In this document: piece after piece, positions 1-7,365 of the stretch | How positions within the stretch are numbered: the first letter of the stretch is position 1 | Layout: every line of letters starts with the position of its first letter | NCBI RefSeq assembly: GCF_000302455.1 | Contig: NZ_AMPO01000004.1 | Location: forward strand, 104,501 to 168,500 | DNA from: Methanobacterium formicicum DSM 3637 | GTDB taxonomy: Archaea > Methanobacteriota > Methanobacteria > Methanobacteriales > Methanobacteriaceae | Direction: 5' to 3' | DNA: 64,000 bases | Notes under the pieces: model-generated | Databases searched by the model: none | Told to the model about the DNA's origin: nothing | The model's input: the letters and a program-made list of their open reading frames with translations, nothing else | Made by a program: the position numbers and the translations under genes

Positions 1-85
1 ATGAACCTTTTGGAGTTTCAATAACTGCGTATACCACCTTTGGAGCGTGTGGTGGTTGATTTTTTATGTCCTTCCACAGGTTCAA
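1..85 (-). CDS. ppa: Inorganic pyrophosphatase, N-terminal fragment (runs off the window)
   Basis: Reading the minus strand from a TTG at 85-83 gives 28 residues beginning LNLWKDIKNQPP and continuing VVYAVIETPKGS. This is the characteristic N-terminus of family I soluble inorganic pyrophosphatase, which hydrolyses PPi to phosphate in the cytosol. A strong Shine-Dalgarno (GGGGGAGG on the minus strand, about 94-101) sits 8 nt upstream of the TTG and supports it as the start. The gene lies 53 bp behind the enolase stop in the same direction, so the two are probably co-transcribed. The rest of the gene, including the metal-binding aspartates, is outside the window, so identification rests on this N-terminal signature only. 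Confidence 0.8.
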   Translation of the reverse strand, partial: MNLWKDIKNQPPHAPKVVYAVIETPKGS

Positions 86-138
86 AATTTGTTCCTCCCC
101 CAAGAATCACTCTTTTCCAGATAATTCACTAATATAAT

Positions 139-1380
139 TCATTTTAATTTGGCCATGACTGAACTGGGCATTTCTTCCTGGATTCTGATGAGTTCGTTGA
201 GTTTTGCAATTCTCTCACCACCAATAGCTCCGGTTTTGATGAGTGGTGCTCCGAATGCAACGGCTAAATGGGCTATGGTTTCATCGGTGGTTTCACCAGA
301 GCGGTGTGATACTACTGGGATGTAATTGTTATCCTTGGCAAGTTTCACTGTTTGGTAGGTGCCGCTTAATGTGCCTATCTGGTTAGGTTTGATGATAATT
401 GCGTTGGCAGCCTTTTTTTCTATTCCCCTGGAAAGAATCTCTGCATTGGTAACGAAAATATCATCACCACAGATAATACACCCATCACCAACCCTCTTTG
501 TTAGTTGGGAAAATCCATCGAAATCCCCTTCTCGTAATGGATCTTCAACAAAGAACATTTTGTAGGTGTCAATTATTTCTTCCACGAAATCTATCTGTTC
601 ACCAGTATCTCTGTTGACTCCTTCCCGTCCGTAAATATATTTTGAACCATCCCATAATTCACTGGGTGCTAAATCAAGTGATGGTCTTACTTTGATACCG
701 GTTTCATCGGAAATTTCTTCACAGGCTCGTGATTGAATCTCCAATGCCTCGTAGTTTGAAAGGTTAGGTGCCCATCCACCTTCATCACCCTTTCCACCGG
801 TAAATTGACCATCTTTTACCTTTATTAGTTCTCCAATTTTTTTGTGAACACTGGAATTGGCAAAAACTGCTTCAGTGATGTTTTTAGCACCCACTGGAAC
901 AACCAGGAATTCCTGTATATCCGGTGCGTTCTTCCCAGCGTGTGCTCCTCCGTTTATCATGTTTCCAAGGGGATAAGGAATTTCATTCTTGAGATTGCCC
1001 CCTAAAAACTGATATAATGGCATATTGAAGGATGAAGCTGCTGCTTTTGCTGCTGCTAGAGAAATTGCTACAGTTACATTACCCCCTAAAGATGACAGGT
1101 TATCAGTACCGTCAATTTCCTTCAGAATATCATCAATAAGGACTGTTTCATCTGCACTTACCCCAACAAGGTCCCCTTTAACCCGTTCATTGAACGTGCC
1201 TATTACACTATCAATACCTTCTTCCGGAAACGCCACTACTTCCATGGCCCCCGTACTCGCCCCACTGGGAGCCGCAGCTCTACCAAAACCATTTCCAGTT
1301 GTTATATCTATTTCTACTGTTGCGTTTCCCCTGCTATCTAAAATTTTCCTGATTCCGATATTTTCAATAACACTGCTCAT
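139..1380 (-). CDS. eno: Enolase (phosphopyruvate hydratase)
   Basis: Cytosolic glycolytic/gluconeogenic enzyme interconverting 2-phosphoglycerate and phosphoenolpyruvate. With the ATG at 1380 the protein has 413 residues, normal for the family. Signature elements are visible: the N-terminal IGIRKILDSRGN strand and SGASTG loop, GDEGGWAP at about 198-205 with the catalytic glutamate, the metal-binding acidic DD at about 306-307, KPNQIGT with the catalytic lysine near 331, and SHRSGET near 358. The ATG at 1380 is preferred over the in-frame GTG at 1389 because GGGGAGTG lies 7-8 nt upstream of it. ppa follows 53 bp downstream. Nothing in it looks damaged. Confidence 0.97.
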   Translation of the reverse strand: MSSVIENIGIRKILDSRGNATVEIDITTGNGFGRAAAPSGASTGAMEVVAFPEEGIDSVIGTFNERVKGDLVGVSADETVLIDDILKEIDGTDNLSSLGGNVTVAISLAAAKAAASSFNMPLYQFLGGNLKNEIPYPLGNMINGGAHAGKNAPDIQEFLVVPVGAKNITEAVFANSSVHKKIGELIKVKDGQFTGGKGDEGGWAPNLSNYEALEIQSRACEEISDETGIKVRPSLDLAPSELWDGSKYIYGREGVNRDTGEQIDFVEEIIDTYKMFFVEDPLREGDFDGFSQLTKRVGDGCIICGDDIFVTNAEILSRGIEKKAANAIIIKPNQIGTLSGTYQTVKLAKDNNYIPVVSHRSGETTDETIAHLAVAFGAPLIKTGAIGGERIAKLNELIRIQEEMPSSVMAKLK

Positions 1381-1431
1381 AAAACACACTCCCCATGCTT
1401 ATTTCACCTGAATAATTTAATCATGTGAATA

Positions 1432-2232
1432 TCATACCTTCGAACACATTTTTAAGACATGTAAAGATTTAAATGTATATTCTAACTCTGAAATTCCCAT
1501 ATATTTGGATCTACGAAATCCTCCATTATGATTTTGAAGATTTAAGATAAATTTAACTGTTATATCTGGATCAATGGGTTCTTTATTCAATATTTCGCAG
1601 ATTTTCATTCCAGCATGTGTTGGTTCCAGATAAGGTGGGTATATGCCCGGTATAAATGTGAAACCACCCTCGCCAGTCAGGCATTCCTGGATAAATCCCA
1701 TAATCTGCTTATCATTTTTAATTAGTGATGGGTCTATGAAGTTTAATGATTCAAGGGCATAATAAGTGGATAGAATATCCGATCGGCCTAATCCAAATCC
1801 ACCATCCTCATTTTGATGAGATATTATCCATTCTATGACATTTTCAAAATTATCTAACTTTAAGATATGGAATATGACTGTGTGATAATATGCCACCTCT
1901 AAATTAGCAAAATCGCTTTTAGAACTTAGTTGTTTAAGGTAAGAATTTGGAACCGTGATTTCTTCATTGAAAATATTTAAAATGTTAACCCGGTAAAATA
2001 CTCCCTGAATACCGTACATTTTGTCTTTCTGCAATTTTTGGATCCAGTTTATGGTATCTTCTCTATTATTAGGTTCATCATTGAACATGTGAAGGATTTT
2101 CAATCCATAATAAGTATTTTTAGTGTCAGGAATACCACTGTAAAGTGTAAATCCACCTTCTACATGTTCCCTAGCATGCACAAACTTTAAAGCTTGGTTT
2201 AAAATTCTAATGCACCACCCAAAATAGTTCAT
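1432..2232 (-). CDS. Prenyltransferase/squalene-cyclase-type alpha-alpha toroid repeat protein
   Basis: The 266-residue protein consists of repeated helical units with the GGF signature of terpenoid cyclase/protein prenyltransferase beta-subunit toroids: GGFTLYSG near residue 27, DGGFGLGRSD near 143, EGGFTFIPG near 193 and NGGFRRSK near 237. The repeats suggest an alpha/alpha toroid. No DXDD cyclase motif or obvious zinc ligands of a protein prenyltransferase are seen, so catalytic activity is uncertain and the protein may be a non-enzymatic toroid. It stands alone, 52 bp upstream of the eno coding start and 61 bp downstream of the universal stress protein gene, all on the minus strand. Small proteins of this type are common hypotheticals in Methanobacteriales. 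Confidence 0.75.
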   Translation of the reverse strand: MNYFGWCIRILNQALKFVHAREHVEGGFTLYSGIPDTKNTYYGLKILHMFNDEPNNREDTINWIQKLQKDKMYGIQGVFYRVNILNIFNEEITVPNSYLKQLSSKSDFANLEVAYYHTVIFHILKLDNFENVIEWIISHQNEDGGFGLGRSDILSTYYALESLNFIDPSLIKNDKQIMGFIQECLTGEGGFTFIPGIYPPYLEPTHAGMKICEILNKEPIDPDITVKFILNLQNHNGGFRRSKYMGISELEYTFKSLHVLKMCSKV

Positions 2233-2293
2233 TATAGATCCAGTTCTCTAAATTTTAGAGTTGTAATGGTTTTTAAAATCCATTCGGCCCTTT

Positions 2294-2746
2294 TTAATGA
2301 ACAACCAGAACTGGACAAGATACTGCCTTAACCACGTTTTCAGCCAGGCTCCCCAGTACAAATCTATTAATTCCCTGTTTTCCAGAAGTACCAATCGTGA
2401 TTAAGCCTATACTTTCTTCTTCAACAGTTTTAACTATTACATCTGTAGGAGAACCTTCTTTAATAAGAGTGGTCAGTTTAATTTTTTTCTGATTATCTCC
2501 TTCAGTTTCCAACAGGTCAGATATCTTTATAAGTGCTTTATTTCCCTCTTCTTTAAGCAGTTTTAAAGTTTGCACTCTTATGTGCTCTTCTGGTAAAGCA
2601 ACTAATGAAGAAGTATCAATCACGTTTAAAGCAATAATCTCTGCACCACTTGCACTGGCAAGCCATAGTGCATGTTTTACAGCTTTATTTGCATATTCAG
2701 AACCATTTGTAGGAATTAAAATCTTTTCAATGATTTGATCAGACAA
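2294..2746 (-). CDS. Universal stress protein, UspA family
   Basis: A 150-residue single Usp domain. The N-terminus IEKILIPTNGSEYANKAV matches the first strand and nucleotide-binding loop. The C-terminal GTSGKQGINRFVLGSLAENVVKAVSCPVLVV carries the G-x2-G-x9-G(S/T) ATP-binding pattern typical of ATP-binding Usp proteins. It is cytosolic and probably dimeric. Physiological role cannot be inferred from sequence. The start is an ATG preceded by a GGAGGAG run about 6 nt upstream (near 2754-2760). Confidence 0.93.
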   Translation of the reverse strand: MSDQIIEKILIPTNGSEYANKAVKHALWLASASGAEIIALNVIDTSSLVALPEEHIRVQTLKLLKEEGNKALIKISDLLETEGDNQKKIKLTTLIKEGSPTDVIVKTVEEESIGLITIGTSGKQGINRFVLGSLAENVVKAVSCPVLVVH

Positions 2747-2841
2747 TACAGCCTCCTCCTTAATTTAACAGGAGTCATCAGCTTAAAAAATAAGCGGTTG
2801 AAGGTGAACTCCATCACCATAGTAAACTATGCTATTATTTT

Positions 2842-3018
2842 CTATATATACATTTTCTTATGAATTAGACCAATTATAATAAAAAAATCAATTAGGGGAG
2901 ATATAATTGACATAGCCAAGGATATGATTATAGCTGTTTCCAGACTGAAAAATGATTGTCCAACTATTAGTCCAAAAATTATCCATGGTACAAGGCTAGA
3001 ATGAACTTGATGACGTTC
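2842..3018 (-). pseudogene. Possible small two-helix membrane protein remnant, no usable start
   Basis: Between the stop codons at 3019-3021 and 2842-2844 there is an open stretch of 58 codons. It encodes two strongly hydrophobic segments (SLVPWIIFGLIVGQSFF and AIIISLAMSIISPLIDFF) ending in GLIHKKMYI, which is protein-like rather than random. No ATG, GTG or TTG occurs before the middle of the stretch. An ATG eight codons further upstream (near 3027) is in another frame and stops after nine residues, so a frameshift near 3019-3027 is possible. It could also be a gene with a non-canonical start or chance. Low confidence. Confidence 0.3.
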
Positions 3019-3234
3019 CTAACATTACCTTTTGTATTTAATAAATAAATTAAATGGTATTCCTGTTTATAAAGGGTATTGTCTTTTTAGATTTTATCTT
3101 ACTTTGTTTATTTTTGTAGAGTATTGCATAAAATGTCCTTAACAATTAAAATACAGTAATCTATGCCATAAAAGACTTATATTTAAAAAAAGAAATTATA
3201 GTATAGATTATTCATCTAAAGGGGAGGTGAAAAA

Positions 3235-3402
3235 ATGGTTGAAAAACAACAAGCAACTGGGGGATCAATGGTTGGATTTGCAATTATAATCTTAATTCTT
3301 TTCCTGATATTCCCGGTGTTCACTTGGTACCTAATCTGGTTTGCAATTATTGTAATGCTACTTGGCGGTATTATTACCATGATGACCGGAGGCGCAGAAT
3401 AA
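3235..3402 (+). CDS. Small membrane protein, 55 residues
   Basis: An ATG at 3235 follows GGGGAGGTGA at about 3221-3230 with 4-5 nt spacing, an excellent archaeal ribosome binding site. The product is a short polar N-terminus (MVEKQQATGGS) followed by two hydrophobic segments (about residues 13-28 and 32-49), so it is a predicted small integral membrane protein with two helices. No family is recognised. A TATA-like ATTTAAAAAA lies near 3181. It stands alone between the minus-strand usp and BPL_N genes. The strong binding site and clean membrane topology support it as real despite its size. Confidence 0.7.
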   Translation: MVEKQQATGGSMVGFAIIILILFLIFPVFTWYLIWFAIIVMLLGGIITMMTGGAE

Positions 3403-3480
3403 TATTTACTAATAACCTTTGAAAACTAAATCCTTATTTTTTTTGTAATTTGGATCCTAAAAAGGATGATCTTAACGTAT

Positions 3481-4299
3481 TTAAATCCTTTTGGAAGCCC
3501 ACAGCACCATCCTGGCAACCAGTTCGGGTTTAGCTGGATCCAGTTCAGGATGGGGACCAGAGAGAATGATCCTACCGGAACCACGCTTATCATCCAAAAT
3601 TGCAGCATAACTTGATAAAACCGTATTATTTTCCGCATAAATAGCTATAGGAGTGTAATTACCATTTTTGTATAGTCCGGGGGTGTTGGAAACCGTGAAA
3701 GAGAGTAAAGTAAATGTGTCGGTCGTGCTGGAGATGAATGCACAGGGATCAATTTTTCCAGCAGAATATTTGAGGGTGTTAACACCATAACTGGTAATGG
3801 TGATGGGCACGAAACCATCTGCATAGGTGTAATTGCAGCCTACATTGGGTGAAATTCCCCAACCAGAACCATATTCTCCATTGTAGTTGGAAGCAGCATA
3901 GGCACCAGCACATATTCCCATGTAACCATTTCCAGATTCTACAAATTTTTTTATATCCTCTGAATTTACCGATGGATCATTAAAGAGAAGTTGGATATCG
4001 CCCCCAGATATGACTAAAACATCCTGACCTGATAAAACTTCCGAATTGATAACATCAGTGGTGGTGTAATTAAATTTAAGATTAGGATCGTTCTTTTGTG
4101 CTTGCTCCAGACAGTATTCTAACCCATCCACACTATCGGTAGATGTGGCTTCTCCATCATAAATCAAGACATTCACTGGTTCGAAATTGGCGTTGCAAGT
4201 AGTTTTATTAACTTCCCGCAGGTCAAATCCGTAAATAGTCACACTGAGAGTCAAAAGTAGTATAATTCCAATGAGTAGGGTGTATTTAAATTTTTTAAT
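3481..4299 (-). CDS. Exported BPL_N / class I glutamine amidotransferase-like protein
   Basis: The mature region resembles the biotin-protein-ligase N-terminal domain (BPL_N, a DJ-1/glutamine amidotransferase-like fold). VLIYDGEAT and VLVISGGDIQLLF come first, then GNGYMGICAGAYAAS with the nucleophile-elbow cysteine, and finally GRIILSGPHPEL. The first canonical start in this frame is TTG at 4254, giving 257 residues. Reading on upstream in frame adds KKFKYTLLIGIILLL, which joined to the following TLSVTIYG makes a textbook signal peptide. The only initiator there would be ATT at 4299-4297, with GGGGGT 7 nt upstream. I therefore prefer the ATT start (272 residues), which makes the protein secreted or membrane-anchored. 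Enzymatic function is unknown. It is monocistronic, with a TATA-like element near 4398-4408 on the minus strand. Confidence 0.7.
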   Translation of the reverse strand: MKKFKYTLLIGIILLLTLSVTIYGFDLREVNKTTCNANFEPVNVLIYDGEATSTDSVDGLEYCLEQAQKNDPNLKFNYTTTDVINSEVLSGQDVLVISGGDIQLLFNDPSVNSEDIKKFVESGNGYMGICAGAYAASNYNGEYGSGWGISPNVGCNYTYADGFVPITITSYGVNTLKYSAGKIDPCAFISSTTDTFTLLSFTVSNTPGLYKNGNYTPIAIYAENNTVLSSYAAILDDKRGSGRIILSGPHPELDPAKPELVARMVLWASKRI

Positions 4300-4798
4300 G
4301 GTTAAACCCCCAGTTTCCTTAGATCGGTTAATCTACAAATTGCTACTTGAATTAATAACTTAAAATACAAATCTTCAGAAACCCCTATTTCAGTTATATT
4401 TATATAATAACTCCTTTAAAAAACTTTATTTTTTCTTTTAAGAGTAATAGGTTTTCTTTTAAGAGTGATGAGAATCTGTAAGAATGAGCCCAACCTGTAA
4501 AAAAATATTCCTGAAGTTAATCTCATCTCACATTCTGATAAATCACTATGAAATAAATTCATCATAGGTGAATATTTATTTTCGAACTTGCATTTTCCAC
4601 CCAATATGTGAAAATAGTTGCAGATTAATTTCACAATAAATAAAATTGTTTTAAATCAGATTCCAAAATAAAGGGTTAATAATGAGTGTTAAGTAAGTAA
4701 GTACTTTAATCATAGTTATTTTGCTATAAATCATCAGATTTATCCGAATATAATAAATAGGGGAGCAGATAATTAGTAAAGATATAATAGGTGATAAC
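4300..4798. other. Intergenic region between divergent genes
   Basis: Promoter-containing spacer between the BPL_N gene (minus) and the acyl-CoA synthetase (plus). It contains a direct repeat TTTTCTTTTAAGAGT at 4431-4445 and 4452-4466, and TATA-like AT tracts. The 72-codon minus-strand open frame at 4416-4634 has no family signature and partly encodes this repeat, so it was not called. Confidence 0.5.
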
Positions 4799-6940
4799 AT
4801 GCTTGATATGTTTAATGCTAAATCAGTTGCAGTAATAGGTGCATCCGAAACAAAGGGTAAAATTGGTTATGACTTAATGACATCCCTCCTTAATTATTAT
4901 AAAGGTAAAATAGTCCCAATTAACCCCAAAGGTGGTGAAGTACTGGGACTCAAGGCCTATAAATCCATAAAAGAATATGGACATGTAGACCTGGCAGTTA
5001 TAGTAATACCATCACACCTGATCCCGGCCACAGTTGAAGATTGTGGAGAAACTGGAATAAAGAACATCGTTGTGATCTCAGCAGGATTTAAAGAGGTTGA
5101 CACAGAAGGAGCCAGACTGGAAAACCAGCTGGTGGAAATATGCAAAAAATACAATATTAAACTGGTGGGCCCCAACTGTCTGGGCATAATGGACACCTAC
5201 AATGATATGAATGCATCATTCTCTTCTGATATTGCCCATAAAGGGAAAATATCATTCATGACCCAATCTGGAGCCATCATGGCTGCTATCCTGGATTACG
5301 CTGATAAGAAGAATATAGGATTTTCCAGGATCGTGAGCCTGGGAAATAAGGCCGTGATCAATGAAAATGATTGTATGAAGGATTTCATGGAAGATGAAAA
5401 CACCGAGGTTATAACCGCCTACCTGGAAGGTATTGTAGACGGACCCGGATTTATAGATGCATGTAGAGAAGCTTCAAAGAAAAAACCAGTTCTGGTTATC
5501 AAGTCTGGTACAACATCCAAGGGATCAGAAGCAGTTTCATCCCACACCGGTACCATTGCTGGATCAGATTCAGCCTATGAAGCAGCATTCTCCCAGTGCG
5601 GAATCATACGTGTGAATTCACTGGACGAAATGATGGACTACAGTAGTGCCCTGGCCTTGTCACCCCTCCCCAAAGGGAACAAAATAGCCATAATCACCAA
5701 TGCTGGTGGTCCAGCAATTATGACCACGGACGCTGCCATAAAAGCAGGTCTGGAAATTGCCGAACTCACCACAGAAACCAAAGAAAAACTAAACGAAGGA
5801 TTACCCGCTACTGCCAGTGTTAAAAATCCAGTAGATGTCCTGGGGGACGCCAGCCCTGAAAGGTACGCCTTCACCCTGGACACTGTACTGGCAGATCCCA
5901 ATGTGGATGGAGTTATCTACCTGGTAACACCCCAGTCAGTCACGGACCCTGAGGGAATTGCCCAGGTTGCCATAGACCACGCCAGTAAAACCGAAAAACC
6001 AATCCTGTGCAGTTTCTTTGGAGGAACTCGTTTTGAAGGGGCTGAAAAACTCCTGGCAGCTAAACAGGTGCCCAACTACCTTTACCCCAAAAGGGCGGTT
6101 AAAAGCCTGAAAACCCTGTATGATTACACCGTTATTCGGGAACAGGAATATCCTAAATCTCCAGAATTTGATGTTGATAAAAATCTGGTTAAAAACATCA
6201 TAGAAAACGCCAGGGAAAAGGGTATGCACACCCTGGGTCTGGAATCACTGGACATCTTAAAAGCATACGGAATACCCACAGTCGGCACTGCCATCACCAA
6301 AACCGCGGAGGAAACTGTGAAAGCTGCTGAGGAAATAGGATATCCCCTGGTTATGAAGATCGTTTCCCCACAAATTTCACACAAATCAGATGTGGGTGGA
6401 ATCAAACTCAACCTCACCAGTGCTGAGGAAGTTAAAGCTGCTTATGATGATATGATGGAGAACATACCATTAAAAGAGCCAGAAGCGGATCTGGAAGGTG
6501 TTCAGTTACAGAAAATGTTATCCGGTGGTACTGAAGTTATCATTGGTATGGTGCAGGACCCTACCTTTGGTTCCATGCTCATGTTTGGACTGGGTGGTAT
6601 ATACGTGGAAGTCCTGGAGGATGTTAAATTTGCCATCGCCCCGGTAAATGAAGGGGAAGCCAAGGATATGATAAGGCAGATCAAAACTCATGAACTTCTG
6701 GAAGGCGCCCGTGGAGATAAGCCCAAGGATGTGGATTCCATTGCGGACATAATACTCCGGATCTCACAGCTGGTTACTGATTTCCCTGAGATCAACGAGT
6801 TTGAAATCAACCCATTAATGGTTTTCAATGAAGGAGACGGAGCAATGGCAGTTGACATGCGGTTGATGTTGAAAGAAGGAGGATCTGATGACCTGTTACA
6901 GAGTTCTCCACTTTCAACCCGGTTAAAATCAACCCACTAA
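4799..6940 (+). CDS. Acetate/acyl--CoA ligase (ADP-forming), alpha-beta fusion
   Basis: A 713-residue NDP-forming acyl-CoA synthetase that interconverts acyl-CoA + ADP + Pi with acid + CoA + ATP. Domain order: CoA-binding Rossmann domain (about 1-130, starting FNAKSVAVIGASETKGKIG), two succinyl-CoA-ligase-like flavodoxin domains (about 145-460) with the phosphohistidine loop SSHTGTIAGS (H249), then an ATP-grasp domain from about 480 (GIPTVGTA, GYPLVMKIVSP, SHKSDVGGI) ending FEINPLMVF. Alpha and beta subunits are fused in one chain, the common arrangement in methanogens. The ATG follows AGGTGATAAC. In a methanogen it may serve acetate or amino-acid-derived acid turnover; substrate cannot be told from sequence. 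A strong hairpin terminator follows at 6981. Confidence 0.92.
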   Translation: MLDMFNAKSVAVIGASETKGKIGYDLMTSLLNYYKGKIVPINPKGGEVLGLKAYKSIKEYGHVDLAVIVIPSHLIPATVEDCGETGIKNIVVISAGFKEVDTEGARLENQLVEICKKYNIKLVGPNCLGIMDTYNDMNASFSSDIAHKGKISFMTQSGAIMAAILDYADKKNIGFSRIVSLGNKAVINENDCMKDFMEDENTEVITAYLEGIVDGPGFIDACREASKKKPVLVIKSGTTSKGSEAVSSHTGTIAGSDSAYEAAFSQCGIIRVNSLDEMMDYSSALALSPLPKGNKIAIITNAGGPAIMTTDAAIKAGLEIAELTTETKEKLNEGLPATASVKNPVDVLGDASPERYAFTLDTVLADPNVDGVIYLVTPQSVTDPEGIAQVAIDHASKTEKPILCSFFGGTRFEGAEKLLAAKQVPNYLYPKRAVKSLKTLYDYTVIREQEYPKSPEFDVDKNLVKNIIENAREKGMHTLGLESLDILKAYGIPTVGTAITKTAEETVKAAEEIGYPLVMKIVSPQISHKSDVGGIKLNLTSAEEVKAAYDDMMENIPLKEPEADLEGVQLQKMLSGGTEVIIGMVQDPTFGSMLMFGLGGIYVEVLEDVKFAIAPVNEGEAKDMIRQIKTHELLEGARGDKPKDVDSIADIILRISQLVTDFPEINEFEINPLMVFNEGDGAMAVDMRLMLKEGGSDDLLQSSPLSTRLKSTH

Positions 6941-6980
6941 ATAATTGACCCATCACTTATTAAATCCCAAATATAAGCCC

Positions 6981-7014
6981 AGGATTGATATTTAAATGAA
7001 TATCAATCCTTTTT
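6981..7014 (+). terminator. Hairpin plus T-run terminator
   Basis: A perfect 12-bp inverted repeat, AGGATTGATATT (6981-6992) and AATATCAATCCT (6999-7010), with a 6-nt loop and followed by TTTT. It lies 40 bp after the acyl-CoA synthetase stop and would end that transcript. Confidence 0.75.
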
Positions 7015-7365
7015 AAACTAATTCCTCTTTTTTTAAAAGAATAATTGTATAATAACTGATTTTTATACTGCACTGATTTTGTCAACTGACCCAAGAGACT
7101 CCTGTCCTAAAAACCTACATTAAACTGTTTTCAAGAATAATAAGGATGTTTTTTCGGATTATTCATGTTTGTAATCTATATTAAATATAATCACCATATT
7201 AAAATCAAAGATAAAAATGGTGAATGTATCAATACCAGTCAATAGTACCTGTGTTCTAGCCCAAGGAAAAAATATCTCCACTGGAACTTGAAATAAACAG
7301 AGGATTGAACCCATTAAAGAATAATCCATAAAAATAGCCACATATGATACTTTTAAGGTGTTAAA
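7015..7365. other. AT-rich intergenic region
   Basis: Spacer between the terminator and the histidine kinase. A minus-strand frame at 7159-7341 is open for 60 codons but has no recognisable homology or ribosome binding site and is treated as spurious. The kinase promoter is presumably near its end. No RNA gene or repeat was seen. Confidence 0.5.

Noticed and set aside
4416..4634. 72-codon minus-strand open frame
   Set aside because: No ribosome binding site or family features, and it partly encodes a local direct repeat; probably chance.
7159..7341. 60-codon minus-strand open frame
   Set aside because: Lies in a promoter region, lacks a binding site and has no recognisable protein pattern.
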